DNA of 64,000 bases from Roseivivax jejudonensis (GTDB lineage Bacteria > Pseudomonadota > Alphaproteobacteria > Rhodobacterales > Rhodobacteraceae). The DNA lies in the NCBI RefSeq assembly GCF_900172265.1, contig NZ_FWFK01000004.1, forward strand, positions 495,884 to 559,883, read 5' to 3'. The translations under genes and the position numbers were made by a program. The notes beneath the pieces are model-generated. The model saw nothing but the letters and a program-made list of their open reading frames with translations. It made no database searches and was not told the origin of the DNA. This document shows, piece by piece, positions 16,357-24,655 of this stretch; position 1 is the first letter of the stretch; each line of letters starts with the position of its first letter.

Positions 16357-17397
16357 ATGACTTCACCCTTTGTCTTCGGCGGCGTCGAGATCGCGCCGGG
16401 CACACGCCGGACCGTCGATCTGCCCGTGTCCGTGCTGTCCGACCACACGCCGGTTACGCTCTCGGCGCACGTGGTGCATGGCCGCCGGCCCGGACCGACC
16501 ATGTTCGTGTCCGCCGCGGTTCACGGTGACGAGGTCATCGGGGTCGAGATCGTGCGTCGGCTGCTGCGGACAGGGCCGGTGGCGCGGATGTCGGGAACGC
16601 TGATCGCCGTCCCGATCGTCAACGCCTTCGGCTTCCTGAACCAGTCGCGGTACCTGCCCGACCGCCGCGACCTCAATCGTTGCTTTCCGGGCTCGAGCCA
16701 GGGGTCGCTCGCGGGGCGCCTCGCGGCGCTGTTCCTGACCGAGGTCGTGTCGCGCTGCGACGTCGGGGTCGACCTGCACTCCGCCGCCGTCGGCCGCACC
16801 AACCTGCCGCAGATCCGGCTGACCCCGGGCAATCCGCACTTGCGGAAACTGGGCGCCGCGTTCGCGGCACCTGTCACGCTCAACTCGAAAGTCCGCGAGG
16901 GGTCGCTGCGCGAAGCCGCCGAAGCGGCAGGCGTGGACGTGCTGCTCTACGAGGCCGGCGAAGGCCTGCGCTTCGACGAGATGGCGGCACGCGCGGGCGT
17001 CGCCGGGATCCTGCGAGTGATGGCCGAGCTCGGCATGATCGGGAGGCGCGGCGTGCCGCGGTCGCGAACGACACCGGTCTTCTGCGAGGGCTCGTCGTGG
17101 CTGCGCGCGCCGTCGGGCGGGCTCCTGCGGACACTCAAGGCCCGCGGCGACTTCGTCGAGGAGGGCGCCGTGCTCGGGATCGTGTCGGACCCGTTCGGCG
17201 ACATCGAGGCGGAGGTGGCGGCACAATCGGCGGGCATCGTGATCGGCCGCACGAACCTGCCGGTCGTCAACGAGGGCGACGCGCTGTTCCATATCGCCAC
17301 GCCCGAGCGCCCCGCGGCGGCCGAGGCGGCGGCGCAGGGCTTCGTCGCCGACCTGCTCGAGGCGCCGGCGCTCTTCGACGAGGACGAGATCATCTGA
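16357..17397 (+). CDS. Succinylglutamate desuccinylase/aspartoacylase family protein
   Basis: A 346-residue zinc deacylase of the M14-like AstE/ASPA family. Zinc ligands appear in VHGDEVIG near residue 55 and DLHSAAVGR near residue 140; DRRDLNRCFPG near residue 103 is the substrate-carboxylate loop. The C-terminal half is a beta-rich biotinyl-lipoyl-like domain (APSGGLLRTLKARGDFVEEG). The substrate is unknown; family members act on N-acyl amino acids or related amides. AAAGGAG precedes the ATG. It follows a terminator, so it begins a new transcript. Confidence 0.88.
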   Translation: MTSPFVFGGVEIAPGTRRTVDLPVSVLSDHTPVTLSAHVVHGRRPGPTMFVSAAVHGDEVIGVEIVRRLLRTGPVARMSGTLIAVPIVNAFGFLNQSRYLPDRRDLNRCFPGSSQGSLAGRLAALFLTEVVSRCDVGVDLHSAAVGRTNLPQIRLTPGNPHLRKLGAAFAAPVTLNSKVREGSLREAAEAAGVDVLLYEAGEGLRFDEMAARAGVAGILRVMAELGMIGRRGVPRSRTTPVFCEGSSWLRAPSGGLLRTLKARGDFVEEGAVLGIVSDPFGDIEAEVAAQSAGIVIGRTNLPVVNEGDALFHIATPERPAAAEAAAQGFVADLLEAPALFDEDEII

Positions 17398-17487
17398 GCA
17401 CGGGGCCGCGCGACGCGCCGGTTCCGGGTTGCAGGCCCGGGCGCGGGAGCGGCATAGGGGCGGCGAGCACCCAAGCCGGAGGACCCC

Positions 17488-18276
17488 ATGCGCTTCACCC
17501 TCGCGACCTGGAACATCAATTCCGTGCGGCTGCGCGCGAACCTCGTGACCGAGCTGATGCGGCAGGAGGGACCGGACATCGTGTGCCTGCAGGAATGCAA
17601 GAGCCCGGTCGCCAAGATCCCGTGGGAGATCTTCGAGAATGCCGGCTACACCCACGCGGTGGCGCGGGGCGAGAAGGGCTACAACGGCGTCGCGATCCTG
17701 TCGAAGCTGCCGCTCGAGGATGCCGGCGAGCTGGATTTCGCCAAGCTCAAGCAGGCCCGGCACGTGGCCGCGCGGCTCGAGAACGGCACGGTGATCCACA
17801 ACTTCTACGTCCCCGCCGGCGGCGACGTGCCGGACCGGGAAACCAACGTCAAGTTCGCGCAGAAGCTGGACTATGTCGCTGACATGAAAGCGCATTTCGC
17901 CGAGAACCGCCCCGAGCGCTCGATCCTCGTGGGCGATCTCAACATCGCCCCGCGCGAGGACGACGTGTGGTCGCACAAGCAGCTTCTGAAAGTCGTCAGC
18001 CACACGCCGGTCGAGACCGAGGCGCTCGAGGCCGCGCGGGATGCCGGCGGCTGGGTCGACGTGACGCGCAAGGACATTCCGGACGGGCAGCTGTATTCGT
18101 GGTGGTCCTACCGCTCGCCCGACTGGGACGCGGCGGACAAGGGCCGGCGGCTCGATCACGTCTGGGCGTCGCCGGACATCGCCGGCGCGGCGGGCGAGAG
18201 CCGGATCCTGCGGCATGTCCGCGGCTGGGAGAAGCCGTCCGACCACGCGCCCGTCTTCGCCACGTTCGACATCTGA
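17488..18276 (+). CDS. xth: Exodeoxyribonuclease III / AP endonuclease
   Basis: A 262-residue DNA repair enzyme that cuts at abasic sites and degrades 3' ends. Family motifs are ATWNINSVRLR at the N-terminus, CLQECKSP near residue 33 (catalytic metal-binding Glu), YNGVAILSK near 67, LVGDLNIAP near 150 (Asp/Asn pair), and the terminal SDHAPVFATF with the catalytic His. GGAGG lies at good distance from the ATG. Confidence 0.95.
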   Translation: MRFTLATWNINSVRLRANLVTELMRQEGPDIVCLQECKSPVAKIPWEIFENAGYTHAVARGEKGYNGVAILSKLPLEDAGELDFAKLKQARHVAARLENGTVIHNFYVPAGGDVPDRETNVKFAQKLDYVADMKAHFAENRPERSILVGDLNIAPREDDVWSHKQLLKVVSHTPVETEALEAARDAGGWVDVTRKDIPDGQLYSWWSYRSPDWDAADKGRRLDHVWASPDIAGAAGESRILRHVRGWEKPSDHAPVFATFDI

Positions 18277-18335
18277 TCTCTGTCAGAAACGTACGATCCG
18301 CGGGGGCGGTCCGGACACCGATTGGACGCTTCGCG

Positions 18336-18357
18336 GCCGGTTTCGTACGAAACCGGC
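18336..18357. promoter_or_regulatory. 22-bp perfect palindrome upstream of the thioredoxin-TPR gene
   Basis: GCCGGTTTCGTACG and its exact mirror half form a perfect 22-base palindrome centred on CGTACG, in the 193-base gap between xth and the thioredoxin-like gene. A second CGTACG flanked by AAA (18287-18297) lies 54 bases upstream, about five helical turns away. This is the form of a dimeric repressor operator with a secondary half-site; the regulator is unknown. Confidence 0.5.
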
Positions 18358-18469
18358 GGTTCCGGCGCGGGTCCGCGCCGCTCCCTCCCCTTGCAACGCG
18401 CGGCCGGCTGCGCCATCTAGCGCGACAAGCGACGACGTGCCGCAACCATCCGCAGAAGGACGCAGGACG

Positions 18470-19393
18470 ATGATCGAACTCGGCGGAGCACAGAACCAGC
18501 CGCAGGGCGGCCAGGACCTCATCAAGGATGTCGCCGAGCGCGACTTCATGGCCGAGGTCGTCGAGGCCTCGAAGGAGGTGCCGGTCATCGTCGATTTCTG
18601 GGCGCCGTGGTGCGGGCCGTGCAAGACGCTCGGGCCGATGCTCGAAGACGCGGTGAAGGCCGCGAACGGCGCGGTGAAGATGGCGAAGGTCAACGTCGAC
18701 GAGGCGCAGCAGGTCGCCGCGCAGCTGCGCATCCAGTCGATCCCGACGGTCTACGCGTTCTACCAGGGTCAGCCGGTCGACGGCTTCCAGGGCGCGGTGC
18801 CGCAATCGGAGATCAAGGCGTTCATCGACCGGCTGGTGCAGCAATCCGGCGGGGAGGCCGGGGGCAACGGGCTCGACGACGCGCTCGACGCGGCCGAGGA
18901 GATGATCGAGACCGGGCAGCACAACGACGCGCTGCAGGTCTACCAGGCGATCCTCGGCGAAGACGAGAAGAACGCGCGCGCCTATGGCGGTCTGGTCAAG
19001 ACGCTGGTGGCGATGGGATCGGTCGACCAGGCGGAGGCGGTGCTGAACGGCGCACCCGCCGAGATCGCCACCGCGCCCGAGCTGGAGGCCGCGCACGCGC
19101 AGATCGCGCTGGCCCGGCAGGCCGAGAACGCCGGCCCGGTGGCCGAGCTCGAGGCCAAGGTGGAAGCCAACCCCGACGACCACCAGGCGCGCTACGATCT
19201 CGCGCTGGCGCTGCAGGCCGCCGGCGAGACCGAGGCGGCGGTGAACCACCTTCTGGAGCTGTTCCGGCGCGACCGAGATTGGAACGACGAGGCCGCGAAG
19301 ACCCAGCTCTTCACCATCTTCGACGCGCTTAAACCGAACGATCCCATCGTGTTGAACGGACGGCGAAAACTCACCTCGATGATATTTGCCTGA
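18470..19393 (+). CDS. Thioredoxin-domain protein with TPR tail (CnoX/YbbN type)
   Basis: A 307-residue cytosolic protein. Residues ~20-125 are a thioredoxin fold with the redox motif WAPWCGPCKTLGP near residue 43. The remainder is a tetratricopeptide-like region (two or three helix pairs, for example ALQVYQAILGEDEKNARAYG). This layout matches CnoX/YbbN, a chaperedoxin that cooperates with chaperones to protect proteins under oxidative stress. Unlike E. coli YbbN (SXXC), both redox cysteines are kept, so thioredoxin activity is likely. AGGA precedes the ATG. The next two genes (LON domain, Trm112) run in the same direction. Confidence 0.92.
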   Translation: MIELGGAQNQPQGGQDLIKDVAERDFMAEVVEASKEVPVIVDFWAPWCGPCKTLGPMLEDAVKAANGAVKMAKVNVDEAQQVAAQLRIQSIPTVYAFYQGQPVDGFQGAVPQSEIKAFIDRLVQQSGGEAGGNGLDDALDAAEEMIETGQHNDALQVYQAILGEDEKNARAYGGLVKTLVAMGSVDQAEAVLNGAPAEIATAPELEAAHAQIALARQAENAGPVAELEAKVEANPDDHQARYDLALALQAAGETEAAVNHLLELFRRDRDWNDEAAKTQLFTIFDALKPNDPIVLNGRRKLTSMIFA

Positions 19394-19420
19394 GGGGGGG
19401 GGCGGGCTAGCTCGATCGAC

Positions 19421-20068
19421 ATGAGCAATTTGCCCGATCTTCCCGAGGTCATTGCGATCTTTCCGCTTCCCGGCGCGCTGATGCTGCCGCGCGCGCGGCT
19501 GCCTCTGCACCTGTTCGAACCGCGCTACCTCGCGATGCTCGATGACTGCCTGAAGACGGAGTCCCGGCTGATCGGGATGGTCCAGCCGCAGCCGACGCCG
19601 GATGGCGACAAGAGCGCGCTGCACCGCATCGGGTGCGCCGGCCGGGTGACACAGTTCTCCGAGACGGAGGACGGCCGCTACATGATCACCCTGACCGGGA
19701 TCTCGCGCTTTCGCGTGGTCAAGGAGGTCGAGGGCTTCACGCCCTATCGCCGGTGCGCCGTCGACTGGACCGGGTTCGAGGCCGACCGCGGAGAGCCCGA
19801 ATGCGATCCGGCCTTCGGACGCGACGGGTTCCTGCGCCTTCTGGACCGCTACTTCTCGGCGCGGAGCCTGTCGGCCGACTGGGACACCCTGAAGGAGGCC
19901 GACGACGAGTTGCTGATCAACTCCTTGTCGATGCTTCTGGATTTCGAGCCCGAGGACAAGCAGGCGCTGCTGGAGGCGCCGTCGCTGTCGACGCGGCGCG
20001 AGACGCTGATCACGCTGATCGAATACGCCATGCGCGGCGGAGGCTCCGGCGAGGGGACGTTGCAATGA
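19421..20068 (+). CDS. LON substrate-binding-domain protein
   Basis: A 215-residue protein made of the N-terminal (LAN) domain of Lon protease only, without ATPase or peptidase domains. Visible signatures are [20 protein letters not shown] near residue 13 with FEPRYLAML directly after, then [10 protein letters not shown] near 70 and TGISRFRV near 90. Such stand-alone proteins are common in alphaproteobacteria; their role is not established. The gap after the thioredoxin-TPR gene is 27 bases, and the stop overlaps the Trm112 start by four bases. Confidence 0.92.
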   Translation: MSNLPDLPEVIAIFPLPGALMLPRARLPLHLFEPRYLAMLDDCLKTESRLIGMVQPQPTPDGDKSALHRIGCAGRVTQFSETEDGRYMITLTGISRFRVVKEVEGFTPYRRCAVDWTGFEADRGEPECDPAFGRDGFLRLLDRYFSARSLSADWDTLKEADDELLINSLSMLLDFEPEDKQALLEAPSLSTRRETLITLIEYAMRGGGSGEGTLQ

Positions 20069-20247
20069 GTGATCCGGCCCTGTTCGACCGGCGGATGCTC
20101 GAGGCGCTGGTGTGCCCGGTGTCGCACACGACGCTCGAATACGACGCGGAGCGGCACGAACTGATCAGCCGCCGCGCGAACCTCGCCTTTCCGATCCGCG
20201 AGGGCATTCCGGTGATGCTGAAAGAGGAAGCGCGCACGCTCGACTGA
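20065..20247 (+). CDS. Trm112 family protein
   Basis: A 60-residue protein of the Trm112/YcaR family. The signature [16 protein letters not shown] sits at residues 12-27 and [13 protein letters not shown] near residue 42. Eukaryotic and archaeal Trm112 activate methyltransferases; bacterial members are small zinc-ribbon-like proteins often lacking the full cysteine set, as here, where only one Cys remains. ATGA overlap with the LON-domain gene implies coupled translation. Confidence 0.93.
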   Translation: MSDPALFDRRMLEALVCPVSHTTLEYDAERHELISRRANLAFPIREGIPVMLKEEARTLD

Positions 20248-20278
20248 GCGGCCGCCGGACCTGCGGAGACCTCCCGAC

Positions 20279-21649
20279 ATGGCGCAGACCCGTGATCTGA
20301 CGGACGGACCGGTGTGGCGTGCGCTCTGGCGCGTGTCGGCGCCGATGGCGATCGGCATCATCGGCGTGCTGTCGGTCGGGATCGCCGACAGCTATTTCCT
20401 CGCCCGCGCGGGCGAGACCGAGCTGACCGCCATCGGATTCATCTACCCGGTGATCGTCGCGATCACGTCGCTGTCCATCGGGCTTGGCGCCGGGGTCAGC
20501 GCGGTCGTCAGCCAGCGGCTGGGCGAGACCGCGGACGACCGCGAAAGCGCGGAGCTCGCGCTTCATGCCGTGGTGCTTGCCGGCGCGCTCGCGATCAGCG
20601 TGGCGGCCGTGCTGGCGCTTCTGGCCGGGCCGCTCTTCGGCGCGCTGGGCGCCGAGGGCCCGGTGCGGGACGCGGTGCTGGCCTACATGCCGTGGTGGTG
20701 CGCGGGCTTTCCGTTTCTCGTGGCGGCGCAGGCGCTCAACTCTGTCTTTCGCGCGGGCGGGCATTCGGAGTTCGCCGCGATCGCGATGGTCGGGCAGTCG
20801 CTGATCAACATCGCGCTCGATCCGCTGCTGATCTTCGGCTTGGGCCCGATCCCGGCGATGGGCATCGAGGGCGCGGGGATCGCGACGGCGACCGCGCGGG
20901 CGCTGGCCTTCGTCGCGGTGCTGGGCTTCGGGCTCTGGACCGCGCGGATCGACGTGTCGGCGCAGGCGTTCCGCGATTTCCCCGCCTCGGTGCGGCGGAT
21001 CGTGCGGGTGGGTCTGCCTGCGGCGTTCTCGAACGCGATCAACCCGGCGGGCATGGCGCTGGTGACGGCGGCGGTGGCCACGGTGGGCGAGGCCGCGGTC
21101 GGCGGGTTCGGGGCCGCGACGCGGGTGCAGTCGCTGCTCTTCGTGCCGATGCTGGCGCTGTCGGCCGGGATCGGGCCGGTCGTCGGCCAGGCCTGGGGCG
21201 CGGGGCTGCGCGAGCGCGCGCAGGAGACGGTGCGCCTGACCTTTCTTCTGTGCCTCGGCTACGGCGCGGTGCTGGCCGTGGTGCTGTGGCTGACGGCGGA
21301 GCCGATCGCGCGGGTGATGACCGACGGGCTCGACGCCGTGCCGTTCGCGACCGATTACCTGCGCTGGGTGTCCGTCAGCTTTTTCGGCTACGGGATCCTC
21401 GTAACCGCGAACGCGGCGATGAACGCGCGGGAAAAGCCGTTTCACTCGCTGGCGCTGAGCCTCGGGCGGATCGCGCTGGTCTACGTGCCGCTGGCGTGGC
21501 TGGGCGTGCGGCTGTTCGACTATCCCGGCATCCTCGGGGCCGCGGCGGCGGCGAACGTGGCGGCGGCCGCCGCGGCGTGCCTGCTGTGCGCGCGGGTGGG
21601 GCTGTTCCGGCTGCCCGCGGCGCCGACACCGGCCACGCCGGCGAATTGA
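20279..21649 (+). CDS. MATE family efflux transporter
   Basis: A 456-residue inner-membrane protein with about 12 hydrophobic helices in two homologous halves. It begins [20 protein letters not shown], the usual MATE start, and has [16 protein letters not shown] near residue 77 and [13 protein letters not shown] near 155. [17 protein letters not shown] lies near 250. It exports cationic drugs or metabolites by Na+ or H+ antiport. No local regulator is present, and the substrate is unknown. No good Shine-Dalgarno sequence (GGAG 11 bases upstream). Confidence 0.92.
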   Translation: MAQTRDLTDGPVWRALWRVSAPMAIGIIGVLSVGIADSYFLARAGETELTAIGFIYPVIVAITSLSIGLGAGVSAVVSQRLGETADDRESAELALHAVVLAGALAISVAAVLALLAGPLFGALGAEGPVRDAVLAYMPWWCAGFPFLVAAQALNSVFRAGGHSEFAAIAMVGQSLINIALDPLLIFGLGPIPAMGIEGAGIATATARALAFVAVLGFGLWTARIDVSAQAFRDFPASVRRIVRVGLPAAFSNAINPAGMALVTAAVATVGEAAVGGFGAATRVQSLLFVPMLALSAGIGPVVGQAWGAGLRERAQETVRLTFLLCLGYGAVLAVVLWLTAEPIARVMTDGLDAVPFATDYLRWVSVSFFGYGILVTANAAMNAREKPFHSLALSLGRIALVYVPLAWLGVRLFDYPGILGAAAAANVAAAAAACLLCARVGLFRLPAAPTPATPAN

Positions 21650-21713
21650 CAGACGCCGCAGGCTTCGCTACCTCGCCGGCCTTCCGACACGCAGCGCAAG
21701 GGGGCATCGGCAC

Positions 21714-22628
21714 ATGGGCCGCGCACGCAAGGGACGCGACATCTCGGGCTGGCTGGTGGTGGACAAGCCGGCGGGCATGACCTCGACCGCCGTGGTCAAC
21801 AAGGTCCGCTGGGCGCTGTCGGCCAAGAAGGCGGGACATGCCGGCACCCTGGATCCGGATGCGACCGGCGTTCTCGCGGTGGCCCTCGGCGAGGCGACGA
21901 AGACCGTGCCGTTCATCACCGATGCGCTGAAATCCTACCGGTTCACCGTGCGGCTGGGCGCGGCGACGAACACCGACGACGCGGAGGGCGAGATCGTCGC
22001 CACGTCGGAGGCGCGGCCGGACGACGCGCAGATCAAGGAGGCGCTGCACGGCTTCGTGGGCGAGATCATGCAGGTGCCGCCGCAATTCTCGGCCGTGAAG
22101 ATCGACGGCGAGCGCGCCTACAAGCGGGCGCGCGACGGCGAGACGATGGAGATCGCGGCCCGTCCGCTGTGGGTCGAGGAACTGACGCTGGTGGACCGGC
22201 CGGACGCCGACCACGTCGAGCTGGAGATGGTCTGCGGCAAGGGCGGATACGTCCGCAGCATCGCGCGGGACCTCGGCGCGGCGCTGGGGTGCCTGGGGCA
22301 CGTGGCGCGCCTGCGCCGCGTGTGGTCGGGGCCGTTCGACGCCGCGGACGGGATCGGGATCGAGGAGATCGACGCGCTGGCCAAGCGCCCGGAGCTCGAC
22401 GCCCGGCTTCTGCCGGTGGAGACGGGGCTGGCGGATCTGCCCGAGGCGCGCGCGACCGAGGAAGGCGCGGCGCGGCTGCGCAACGGCAATCCGGGCATGG
22501 TGATCGCGCAGGATCTCGACTACGGCGCAGCGTGCTGGGCGAGCCACGCGGGCCGTGCGGTGGCAGTGGGCCGGTTCAAGGCCGGCGAGCTCTGGCCCGA
22601 CCGCGTGTTCCGCCACGGCGCCGCCTGA
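21714..22628 (+). CDS. truB: tRNA pseudouridine(55) synthase TruB
   Basis: Makes pseudouridine 55 in the T loop of tRNAs. The 304-residue protein has [17 protein letters not shown] at the N-terminus and the catalytic Asp in [18 protein letters not shown] near residue 46. It continues with [21 protein letters not shown] near 122 and [12 protein letters not shown] near 176. The C-terminal segment is a short PUA-like region. GGGGG lies about nine bases before the ATG. In many genomes truB adjoins rpsO or rbfA; here it does not. Confidence 0.96.
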   Translation: MGRARKGRDISGWLVVDKPAGMTSTAVVNKVRWALSAKKAGHAGTLDPDATGVLAVALGEATKTVPFITDALKSYRFTVRLGAATNTDDAEGEIVATSEARPDDAQIKEALHGFVGEIMQVPPQFSAVKIDGERAYKRARDGETMEIAARPLWVEELTLVDRPDADHVELEMVCGKGGYVRSIARDLGAALGCLGHVARLRRVWSGPFDAADGIGIEEIDALAKRPELDARLLPVETGLADLPEARATEEGAARLRNGNPGMVIAQDLDYGAACWASHAGRAVAVGRFKAGELWPDRVFRHGAA

Positions 22629-22663
22629 GTGAGAGGCACGCCGCGGCGGCGGTCAGGGTGTCG

Positions 22664-22978
22664 TCACTCCGCCGCGATGGCGAAGCCTTCGTCGCGTTCG
22701 GCGTGATCGATCGTCTCGAAGATCATCGCCGCGTACATCTGCAACCGCAGCACGTCACCATCGCTCGGCGTTTCGCCGACGAGAATGCGACGGCTGATGG
22801 CCCGGAACTCATCAAACTCACGCTTGCGCAGTCGCCACTCGGCCAGCGGCCAGCGCGACGGCGTCGGCAGCGCCTGCAGCCGCTTGATGGCGGTGCGTAC
22901 GGCGTTGCGGCGGATCGTGGTCTTCGGGACGGACGCGACCAGCGCGGCGTCCTTCTTCAGGTTGCGGTCAACGAACAT
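22664..22978 (-). CDS. Small hypothetical protein
   Basis: Not recognised. A 104-residue, Arg/Lys-rich N-terminal half (NLKKDAALVASVPKTTIRRN, then AIKRLQ) is followed by helical sequence ending EGFAIAAE. There is no signal peptide, membrane span or known motif. GGGGG precedes the ATG at 22978, and the 5' flank (22979-23140) is AT-richer than average, which favours a real gene with its own promoter. Codon use looks ordinary. It is convergent with truB and upstream of the liv operon's 3' end. Confidence 0.55.
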   Translation of the reverse strand: MFVDRNLKKDAALVASVPKTTIRRNAVRTAIKRLQALPTPSRWPLAEWRLRKREFDEFRAISRRILVGETPSDGDVLRLQMYAAMIFETIDHAERDEGFAIAAE

Positions 22979-23144
22979 GAACTAACCCCCAGTTTCTGTC
23001 GCTGCACAGGGCCTGTCTCGAACGCACCGCGTGCGGGACAAAACCCTGAATGACACCAACTGTCGGTTGCATTTCTGGCTAAAATGCGGCGCGTTCCCCA
23101 TATTGGCGAAAAAGCGCTCACTTTAAGTCGCGCGTCGCGTGTCT

Positions 23145-23870
23145 TCAGGGCGTGGACGTGGCCGACACCGACAAGTACGTGTCGCGGATGTTGGGGTCGG
23201 CCTCGAGCGCGTCAAAGCTGCCGTCGAAGCGGACGGTGCCGTGATCGAGGACGAGCGCACGATCCGATACCGCGCGGGCGAAAGCGAGATTCTGTTCGGA
23301 CAGAACGACCGTCAGGCCCTCGTCGCGGAGCCGCGCGATGGCGCGGGCCATCTGCGACACGATCACCGGCGCGAGGCCCTCGGACGGCTCGTCGAGCAGG
23401 ACAAGTGCCGGATTTCCCATGAGAGTTCGCGCCACGGACAGCATCTGCTGCTCACCGCCGGAGAGCGACCGGCCCGGCGCGTCGCGGCGTTCGGCAAGGT
23501 TCGGAAAGAGATCGAAGAGCGCGTCCTCGGTCCAGCCGGGACCGTTCGGGCCGGCCGGGCGGCGCCCCACCTCGAGGTTTTCGCGCACCGTCAACTGCGT
23601 GAAAACACGCCGGTCCTCGGGCACGTAGCCGATCCCGGTACGGGCCACGCGGTAGGGCGGCCAGCCGGTCACATCCGTATCGCGGAAGGTAACGCGGCCG
23701 CGATGTGGCGGCAGAAGTTGCATGATCGCCTTGAGCGTCGAACTCTTGCCTGCCCCGTTGCGCCCCAGAATTGCCACGATCTGACCCGCCTCGGCGGTCA
23801 TGGACACGCCGTGGAGCACCTGCGCTCGCCCATAGGATGAATCGATGTCGCGGACGTCCAAGAGGCTCAT
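23145..23870 (-). CDS. livF: ABC transporter ATP-binding protein, LivF type
   Basis: A 241-residue nucleotide-binding subunit of the branched-chain amino acid/amide (HAAT) importer family. Walker A is GRNGAGKSS near residue 36, the Q-loop region YVPEDRRVF near 85, the ABC signature LSGGEQQML near 134, and Walker B ALVLLDEPSEGLAP near 154. The last gene of the operon; its ATG overlaps the livG stop by four bases. Confidence 0.94.
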   Translation of the reverse strand: MSLLDVRDIDSSYGRAQVLHGVSMTAEAGQIVAILGRNGAGKSSTLKAIMQLLPPHRGRVTFRDTDVTGWPPYRVARTGIGYVPEDRRVFTQLTVRENLEVGRRPAGPNGPGWTEDALFDLFPNLAERRDAPGRSLSGGEQQMLSVARTLMGNPALVLLDEPSEGLAPVIVSQMARAIARLRDEGLTVVLSEQNLAFARAVSDRALVLDHGTVRFDGSFDALEADPNIRDTYLSVSATSTP

Positions 23871-24655
23871 GGCGTCTCCTCCCGCTGCGCCGCGGCGGGT
23901 GCGGCGTCCTCGAGGGCGCTGCCGAGATACACCTCCTGAACGGATCGGTCGGCCTGGATCGCGGCCGGTGGCCCCTCCGCGATCAGGCGGCCGCGATCGA
24001 GGACGAGGATCCGCTCGGCATGGGCGAAAACCGCGTCCATGTCGTGTTCGGTGAAGAGGATGGCGGTGCCCCGGTCGCGGGCGATATCGCTGACGAGGGT
24101 CATGAGCGCCGCGCGCTCGGCCGGTGCCATGCCGGCGGTCGGCTCGTCCATCAGCAAGAGCCGGGGGTCGTGCGCCAGCGCCATCGCGAGATCGAGCCGC
24201 TTGAGATCGCCGTAGGCGAGGACGGCGGCGGGGCGTGCGGCCTGTTCGGCCATGCCCACGGTCGCCAAGAGCTCCATCGCCCGGTCGCGGTAGAGCCCGC
24301 GCGCCCGGGGCACGAGCGCGAAGCTGCGCCGGTGATGCGACATCAGCGCGACCTGCACGTTCTCGACCACGCGCATGGAGGGATAGGTGGCGGTGATCTG
24401 GAAGGTCCGGCCAACGCCCGCGCGCCAGATCCGGCGCGTGGGCCAGCGGGTGATGTCCTGCCCGTCGAGCAGGATCTGCCCCCCGGTGGGGCGCAGTTCG
24501 CCCATCAACATGGAGAAGCAGGTGGACTTGCCCGCGCCGTTGGGACCGATCAGGGCGACGATCTCTCCGCGGGCGACGGCGAAGCTGACGTCGTCGACGG
24601 CGCGCAGCGCGCCGAAATGGCGCGACAGGCCGCGGATGTCGAGCAGCGCGGTCAT
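23867..24655 (-). CDS. livG: ABC transporter ATP-binding protein, LivG type
   Basis: A 262-residue nucleotide-binding subunit paired with LivF. It has Walker A GPNGAGKST near residue 37 and VGRTFQITATYPSMRV near 85, where LivG proteins carry a Q-loop. LAYGDLKRLDLAMAL replaces the usual LSGGQ-type signature, as is normal for LivG, and Walker B is LLLMDEPTAGMAP. The extra C-terminal helix (residues 240-262) is family-typical. The start overlaps the fused permease gene's stop by four bases. Confidence 0.94.
   Translation of the reverse strand: MTALLDIRGLSRHFGALRAVDDVSFAVARGEIVALIGPNGAGKSTCFSMLMGELRPTGGQILLDGQDITRWPTRRIWRAGVGRTFQITATYPSMRVVENVQVALMSHHRRSFALVPRARGLYRDRAMELLATVGMAEQAARPAAVLAYGDLKRLDLAMALAHDPRLLLMDEPTAGMAPAERAALMTLVSDIARDRGTAILFTEHDMDAVFAHAERILVLDRGRLIAEGPPAAIQADRSVQEVYLGSALEDAAPAAAQREETP

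Noticed and set aside
18336..18357. Terminator of xth
   Set aside because: The palindrome has no loop and no T-run. It fits a protein-binding site better than a hairpin terminator.
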